Source of the DNA: an uncultured Bacilli bacterium
GTDB taxonomy: Bacteria > Bacillota_I > Bacilli_A > RF39 > UBA660
NCBI GenBank assembly: GCA_944371545.1
Contig: CALVXT010000036.1
Span: 1-9,828, forward strand
DNA: 9,828 nucleotides
Direction: 5' to 3'
Both the position numbers and the translations under genes were made by a program. The notes beneath the pieces are model-generated. The model saw only the letters and a program-made list of their open reading frames with translations. It made no database searches and was not told where the DNA came from. This document shows positions 6,064-9,828 of the stretch, one piece after another. Every line of letters begins with the position of its first letter. Position 1 is the first letter of the stretch.

Positions 6064-8040
6064 CTAAGTTGTGTAAAAATTCCACTCTATTTTTATATTT
6101 CTTTCAGAAGTTTCAGGGTTTATTTTTCCGACTTCTATACGTTTTACAAATTCATCTAAAACAACTCGATTCAACTCTTTTATATTTTTATATTTTTCAA
6201 ACAATTCAACATTTTTTTCTTGTTTTTGCTTATCTATATTTATATTACTGATTTCCTGATTAATATCTACCAATCTGGTTTTCATTTTTTCAATTTCTTG
6301 AACATTGTTGTTTTTAATAATGCTAAATTCATTTTCGGTTATTAATCCAGATACTTTATCGGCATATAACTGTGCAAAAACTTTTTCTTTTGTTTCAATA
6401 TCATTTTCTATTCTTATACGTTCCTTATTTAATTGACTAATTTTTTCATCAAGATTTACGTATATATTTTGCAGAAAATATTCTTGCTTTACCTTAGATA
6501 AGTCAAAATATTTTTTTACTTGTTCTTGTATGGCATTTAACAAATAGCTACTTAATTGTTCAACACCGATACTTGTACCATTAGCACAGGAATGTTTATC
6601 ACGTTTGTATCCATAGCACTCCAAATATTCTTTATTTTCTCCACTTTTTAATTTTGAGTTAGTTTTATGAAAGGTGTGGCCACAACACTCGCAAAAAACT
6701 TTTTTTGAAAATAGAGATATATTCCCACTATTATCTGGTTTATTTCGCTTTTTGGTCTTAAATTTTTCAACCATATATTTCCAAGTTTCATAATCAATAT
6801 TTGCAGCATGACAATGTGGGACTCTAATCCACTCTGATTCATCTTTAGGAATGCATCTCTGATCCTTTAAGCTTAATATTTTTGTTTTGCCTTGTACTAA
6901 TGTTCCTGTCTGGACTTCTGAAGTTACAATATCCCGAATCATTTTAGAATTCCATTGCTGAACATAAGGAACAAATATTATTTCTTTTTCTGAAAAAGAC
7001 GCACCTTTATTTAGTTCTTCAATTTGCTTTACTGTAACAAAAAACTTATCAGCAATGCTTTCTAATGTTTCGCCTTGTTCAATCTCATATTGAATTTTCT
7101 TGATTTTAGACTTACCACGATAAACCTTAATGCCCTTACTTTCTTTATAATCAGCGGGTGTTAAAATGTGCTTTTTCATCAATTCAGTTGCAACTTGTTT
7201 TAGACTCATTCCATGTTTTATCAAGTCTACCATAAGTTGAATAGCCTCTCGTGCTACAGGATCTGGAATTAAATGATACTTATCTTTCGGATCGCGCATG
7301 TATCCGTAAGGTGCAACACTCCCAATAAATTGTCCATTGCGCATCATACTTAATAAAGTTGCACAAGTACTTCGTGAAGTTTCTTCAACTTGCCACTCAT
7401 TTACAAGGCCATTAATTTGACGTGCTTTCTTGCCTTCTATTTCATTAGTATCTGTATGATCAACTAGTCCCAAAAACCTTACATTCCATTCTGGGAAGCA
7501 TTTATGCAAGTATTTTTCAACCATTTCCATACTTCTAGTAAATCGAGATTGACTTTTGCTCATTACTATTTCAGTATTTCCAACTTCAGCGAAACGTAAA
7601 CATTTCTTCCATTCCGGTCTGTTATCATCCGCACCAGAAATATCTTCTTCACAAAAAATTGCTACTACATCCCATTCTCGTCGATCACATTCATCTAAAA
7701 GAAATAACAATTGGTTTTTTATACTCCCGGATACATCCCCTTTTTCAAGATCACCATCTTCTCGAGATAATCGAATATATAAAATTACACGAAAATGATT
7801 ACCAATTACTTTATAAGTCTCACGTTGATTCCCATAATCAACAAAACAAGTTGGATCGTCTGTAAACTTTAGATCTAACAATCTGCGAACATTTTCTGAA
7901 ACATATCTTAATTTTGAAACATCAATAAGCTGTTTGATTCTTTTAAGTTGAACTTTCTCTTGTTCTACTTCTTCTTTCGATTTATCAATAGTATTATTAT
8001 TATTTACAATAGCTCCTTCCCTAATTACATTTAATATCAT
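6064..8040 (-). CDS. Large serine recombinase with inserted LysM-like module
   Basis: This is a large serine integrase/transposase that cuts and rejoins DNA at attachment sites through a 5'-phosphoserine link. Numbering from ATG 8040 (658 residues): an unusual N-terminal extension of about 83 residues; the resolvase-type catalytic domain with Ser92 in YIRLSRED and Arg166/Arg169 in KSQSRFTRSMEMV; the recombinase domain (about 225-410, with NGQFIGSVAPYGY); a zinc ribbon (C450/C453 with C475/C485); and a coiled coil (about 525-615). Residues 317-358 match LysM (YEIEQGETLESIADKFF, then IEELN and IIFVP) and split the recombinase domain before QQWNSKMIRDIV. Start 8040 is preferred over 8052 because GGAG lies 6 nt before it, while nothing suitable precedes 8052. 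The gene appears intact and follows a 69-residue ORF on the same strand. Confidence 0.93.
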   Translation of the reverse strand: MILNVIREGAIVNNNNTIDKSKEEVEQEKVQLKRIKQLIDVSKLRYVSENVRRLLDLKFTDDPTCFVDYGNQRETYKVIGNHFRVILYIRLSREDGDLEKGDVSGSIKNQLLFLLDECDRREWDVVAIFCEEDISGADDNRPEWKKCLRFAEVGNTEIVMSKSQSRFTRSMEMVEKYLHKCFPEWNVRFLGLVDHTDTNEIEGKKARQINGLVNEWQVEETSRSTCATLLSMMRNGQFIGSVAPYGYMRDPKDKYHLIPDPVAREAIQLMVDLIKHGMSLKQVATELMKKHILTPADYKESKGIKVYRGKSKIKKIQYEIEQGETLESIADKFFVTVKQIEELNKGASFSEKEIIFVPYVQQWNSKMIRDIVTSEVQTGTLVQGKTKILSLKDQRCIPKDESEWIRVPHCHAANIDYETWKYMVEKFKTKKRNKPDNSGNISLFSKKVFCECCGHTFHKTNSKLKSGENKEYLECYGYKRDKHSCANGTSIGVEQLSSYLLNAIQEQVKKYFDLSKVKQEYFLQNIYVNLDEKISQLNKERIRIENDIETKEKVFAQLYADKVSGLITENEFSIIKNNNVQEIEKMKTRLVDINQEISNINIDKQKQEKNVELFEKYKNIKELNRVVLDEFVKRIEVGKINPETSERNIKIEWNFYTT

Positions 8041-8105
8041 TTTTTTCTCCATTTCTAAGTGGAATAATTTTTACTAATATTAAATGCTTAATAATACTCA
8101 ACAAT

Positions 8106-8111
8106 ATTATA
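8106..8111 (-). promoter_or_regulatory. Possible -10 element before the recombinase gene
   Basis: A perfect TATAAT overlaps the stop codon of the upstream small ORF. No convincing -35 is visible; TTGAGT with TATTAG about 16 bp on is a second weak candidate further downstream. The recombinase may therefore have its own promoter besides co-transcription. Confidence 0.35.
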
Positions 8112-8316
8112 CCGAGCTTTTTTTAATTTTGCACTGTTTTTTACTTTTATTAATGTAATTTGCAGGACTATGCTCCATTTCGATAATAATACTTGCGATT
8201 TTTCTGTTTACAATTTTTTTTATATCTTCATCAGACAATGATGGATCAATTACATCAATAATTTTCCATCTATATTTTTGTTCATACCTAGTATTTTTTT
8301 CCTGTAATTTATTAAT
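8107..8316 (-). CDS. Small hypothetical protein upstream of the recombinase (non-AUG start)
   Basis: An open frame of 69 residues ends in TAA at 8107-8109. It reads as a plausible soluble, helical protein: RYEQKYRWKIIDVIDPSLSD (10-29), then EDIKKIVNRKIASIIIEMEH and a lysine-rich tail. It has no in-frame ATG, GTG or TTG near its beginning. A strong ribosome site AGGGGG (8325-8330) is placed 8 nt before ATT at 8314-8316, which is the start used here; ATA at 8317-8319 is the alternative. An in-frame TAA at 8335-8337 prevents a longer form. It lies 66 nt upstream of the recombinase on the same strand and may be co-transcribed. The family is not recognised by name. Loss of a normal start codon by mutation is an equally fair reading. 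Confidence 0.5.
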   Translation of the reverse strand: MNKLQEKNTRYEQKYRWKIIDVIDPSLSDEDIKKIVNRKIASIIIEMEHSPANYINKSKKQCKIKKSSV

Positions 8317-8338
8317 TATAACGTCCCCCTTTTTTTAT

Positions 8339-8451
8339 TTAAATTTCTATTTCTGCACACAACTCATTTAACATTTTAAACGACATATCATCACTTTTTT
8401 TAATTTAGCTATAATAGCATCAATATTATTTATCTCATCAGATAAACTATC
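8339..8451 (-). pseudogene. Frameshifted remnant of a small helical protein
   Basis: Two frames join across a run of seven A (8395-8401). The first gives DSLSDEINNIDAIIAKLKK; the second, after adding one base, continues SDDMSFKMLNELCAEIEI and stops at 8339-8341. The joined peptide is a coherent amphipathic helix pair, which neither frame is on its own. Codon GAT at 8449-8451 follows an in-frame TAA at 8452-8454. A sequencing error in the A run could also explain the shift. The stop is followed directly by the ribosome site of the 69-residue ORF. Confidence 0.4.
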
Positions 8452-8592
8452 TTATGCAGTTAAATTGATTACAATATTTTTTCTGTAAAAAATAAACCAG
8501 CTGAATACGACTACTTTCCCAACAAAACCCTTAACATAACAGTTGTTAGTTGAGATATCCAAAATAGCAAAAATATTGTCCTCAAAAAAAAA
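8452..8592 (-). other. Open stretch without a usual start, possible gene remnant
   Basis: In the same frame as the remnant that follows, 46 codons stay open from just after the exonuclease terminator to TAA at 8452. They read EDNIFAILDISTNNCYVKGF and then VGKVVVFSWFIFYRKNIV, a fairly protein-like sequence with a hydrophobic half. The only start is TTG at 8560-8562, without a ribosome site. It may be the 5' part of the decayed gene or chance. Confidence 0.2.
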
Positions 8593-8610
8593 TCAACCAT
8601 ACAAGTTGAT
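8584..8610 (-). terminator. Intrinsic terminator of the exonuclease gene
   Basis: ATCAAC (8610-8605 on the minus strand) pairs with GTTGAT (8597-8592) across a 7-nt loop and is followed by eight T. It begins 10 nt after the stop codon. Confidence 0.8.
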
Positions 8611-8620
8611 CTTAATTAAA

Positions 8621-9595
8621 CTATTTCTCTATGATATCATCAATAATTTTTTCAAATACAAGTTTTGTTGCATAACAATCGGATAATGATCTATGAGAGT
8701 TTTTTCTATAAATATTATATTTTTCGCAGACTGAATTTAAATCGCGTTTATCATCTTTTTCCAGAACTTTAGCCGCTAGTTCGCACACGTCATATATCTT
8801 TATACCTTTTTGTTCTAGAATTTTCGATCCATTTACATATAAAAATTTCAAATCAAAAATTGTATTATAGCCAACAATATCAAATCCATTAACAAAATCA
8901 TCAAAATCTTCAATCACTTCGAAAATTAACGGAGAATTTTTAACCATATCGTTATTTATTGAATTAATTAAAGTAACTTCCTCACTAATACTAACTCGAG
9001 GATTAACTAGCGTAGAAAAACTTTCCACAGGCTCAAAATCTATAAATTTAATTGCAGAAATTTCAACAATTTTATTTCTGTTTGCACTTAAACCAGTTGT
9101 TTCTACATCAATAACAACAAATTTAAATAATCTGCTTTTATCAAAAGATTTACCTATTTTTGAAAAAATCACATTTTTCATTTTTTCTAAAGACCTTTTG
9201 AAATCATCACTGCTTTTATTAATTACAATTTCATGTTTTGGAATACTATCTAATTCGTTTTCAAACTGAATTAAAGAATTATATATCAATACAGTTTTTT
9301 TATATCCTTTTTTATAGTCATCATATAATTTTTTGACAATATCCTTATTCACAAAAAATCCCAAATCAGTACTATATCCATATCTATCTTTTTTAGAATT
9401 TTTTATAATATAATTATTTAATTTACTTCTGTTTTCTATATGTTCAATATAATTAAATAGTAAATTATAATTTTCAATTTTTTTCTCTAAGTCTGTTTCA
9501 TTTACAATATTTTCTTTTAAAACTTTCAAATTTTCTAAATGTTTCGATTCGATTTCATAACTATTAAATAAATTTGCTAATAAACTCATAATCAC
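8621..9595 (-). CDS. DnaQ-like DEDDh 3'-5' exonuclease with uncharacterised N-terminal region
   Basis: The C-terminal half (about residues 157-320) is an exonuclease domain of the DNA polymerase III epsilon/DnaQ type: ExoI VIDVETTGL (161-169) with Asp163 and Glu165, ExoII GYNTIFDLKFL (242-252) with Asp248, and ExoIII HRSLSDCYAT (301-310) with His301 and Asp306. All five DEDDh residues are present, so it should remove nucleotides from 3' ends using two metal ions. The first 155 residues are Lys/Glu/Asn-rich and helical and match nothing I recognise. GTG at 9593-9595 is taken as the start because AAGGTGAT lies just before it; ATG at 9587-9589 would leave a long gap. The gene is monocistronic or the last of a short operon and ends in a good terminator. 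Its position suggests accessory cargo rather than the replicative proofreading subunit. Confidence 0.88.
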   Translation of the reverse strand: MIMSLLANLFNSYEIESKHLENLKVLKENIVNETDLEKKIENYNLLFNYIEHIENRSKLNNYIIKNSKKDRYGYSTDLGFFVNKDIVKKLYDDYKKGYKKTVLIYNSLIQFENELDSIPKHEIVINKSSDDFKRSLEKMKNVIFSKIGKSFDKSRLFKFVVIDVETTGLSANRNKIVEISAIKFIDFEPVESFSTLVNPRVSISEEVTLINSINNDMVKNSPLIFEVIEDFDDFVNGFDIVGYNTIFDLKFLYVNGSKILEQKGIKIYDVCELAAKVLEKDDKRDLNSVCEKYNIYRKNSHRSLSDCYATKLVFEKIIDDIIEK

Positions 9596-9637
9596 ATATC
9601 ACCTTCATACATAAAATTTAAAAATCTATTTTTTCTA

Positions 9638-9643
9638 ATTATA
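9638..9643 (-). promoter_or_regulatory. -10 element of the exonuclease gene
   Basis: A perfect TATAAT lies 42 bp before the start codon, after TGTGT. The -35 position (9661-9666, TATCAA) is poor and falls inside a dyad, which suggests the promoter is controlled. Confidence 0.45.
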
Positions 9644-9647
9644 ACAC

Positions 9648-9670
9648 AGACTAAAAACTCTTGATAGTCT
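9648..9670. repeat. Dyad over the exonuclease promoter, candidate operator
   Basis: AGACTA (9648-9653) and TAGTCT (9665-9670) are perfect 6-bp inverted repeats separated by 11 bp. They cover the spacer and -35 region of the exonuclease promoter. There is no T run, so a terminator is less likely. Confidence 0.35.
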
Positions 9671-9746
9671 AATTATCATTTTTAAATATATCTTTACCAC
9701 TAAAATAGTCAGAAAAAAGCTTAATATCAAATTCACTTTTACTCAT
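9669..9746 (-). CDS. Very short ORF (25 residues), unknown
   Basis: The frame reads MSKSEFDIKLFSDYFSGKDI and five more residues, ending in TAG. Its ATG overlaps the stop of the preceding frame by 8 nt (ATGAGTAA), a typical coupling arrangement, and GGGAAAG precedes it. It is too short for homology to be judged. It may be a small gene or a relic. Confidence 0.25.
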   Translation of the reverse strand: MSKSEFDIKLFSDYFSGKDIFKNDN

Positions 9747-9828
9747 TTCTTTCCCGAGTTTTGTACTTACCTAATAAAAAAAGTTCATTTTTTGCCAAAA
9801 ATAGGCTTTTCTTTTTATATAGTTTATG
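9739..9828 (-). CDS. C-terminal end of a gene running off the right edge
   Basis: The last 29 codons of an open frame enter from the edge and end in TAA at 9739-9741. The tail is basic (for example LLGKYKTRERNE). A second frame is also open for 18 codons from the edge, so the choice rests mainly on the overlap with the following ATG. The product cannot be named. Confidence 0.3.
   Translation of the reverse strand, partial: HKLYKKKSLFLAKNELFLLGKYKTRERNE

Noticed and set aside
7556..7865. Plus-strand open frames opposite the recombinase
   Set aside because: They lie wholly within the catalytic-domain coding region on the other strand, with no start signals.
8537..8548. Short dyad TAACAGTTGTTA as an attachment or operator site
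   Set aside because: Five-base arms are too short in AT-rich DNA, and it falls inside an open coding-like stretch.
1..9828. CRISPR array, tRNA or rRNA genes
   Set aside because: No regularly spaced repeats, cloverleaf or rRNA segments were seen on either strand.
1..9828. Mycoplasma-type genetic code (TGA as Trp)
   Set aside because: Trp is encoded by TGG in all conserved positions examined and TGA ends two genes at the expected C-termini.

Overview
The window is AT-rich, low-GC Gram-positive DNA with Shine-Dalgarno sites of the AGGGGG/GGAG type, TATAAT promoters and intrinsic terminators. TGA acts as a stop and Trp is encoded by TGG, so the genetic code is the ordinary bacterial one. Together with the type of single-pass surface protein present, this suggests a gut Bacilli lineage (Erysipelotrichales/RF39-like). 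That placement is an inference.

Left part (1-2570), chromosome-like. A partial minus-strand gene with a GTG start carries the motifs of an amidoligase (COOH-NH2 ligase). It is divergent from a membrane-anchored transglutaminase-like protein, and the two promoters are about 10 bp apart. The transglutaminase converges on miaA (tRNA dimethylallyltransferase); one hairpin contains both stop codons and serves both genes.

Middle (2571-6063). A 442-residue membrane-anchored surface protein of unknown function (minus strand) has an elaborate start region: a five-codon leader ORF with its own strong ribosome site, whose end overlaps a 10-bp GAAA-capped hairpin that buries the main ribosome site. An IS1182-like element of about 1.96 kb (4049-6003) lies immediately upstream. 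It has 10-bp inner inverted repeats, a possible 6-bp target duplication and an intact 620-residue DDE transposase. Its start region contains an inverted repeat placed to silence transcripts reading in from outside.

Right part (6064-9828), accessory. A large serine recombinase contains what looks like a LysM module inserted inside its DNA-binding 'recombinase' domain. It is preceded by a 69-residue small ORF without an AUG start, and before that by a small gene remnant with a frameshift. Next come an intrinsic terminator and a 324-residue protein with a C-terminal DEDDh (DnaQ-like) exonuclease domain, with a dyad symmetry over its promoter. Two very short overlapping reading frames run off the right edge. 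The recombinase, remnants, IS and exonuclease together look like one end of an integrated mobile element, but the window does not show its attachment sites.
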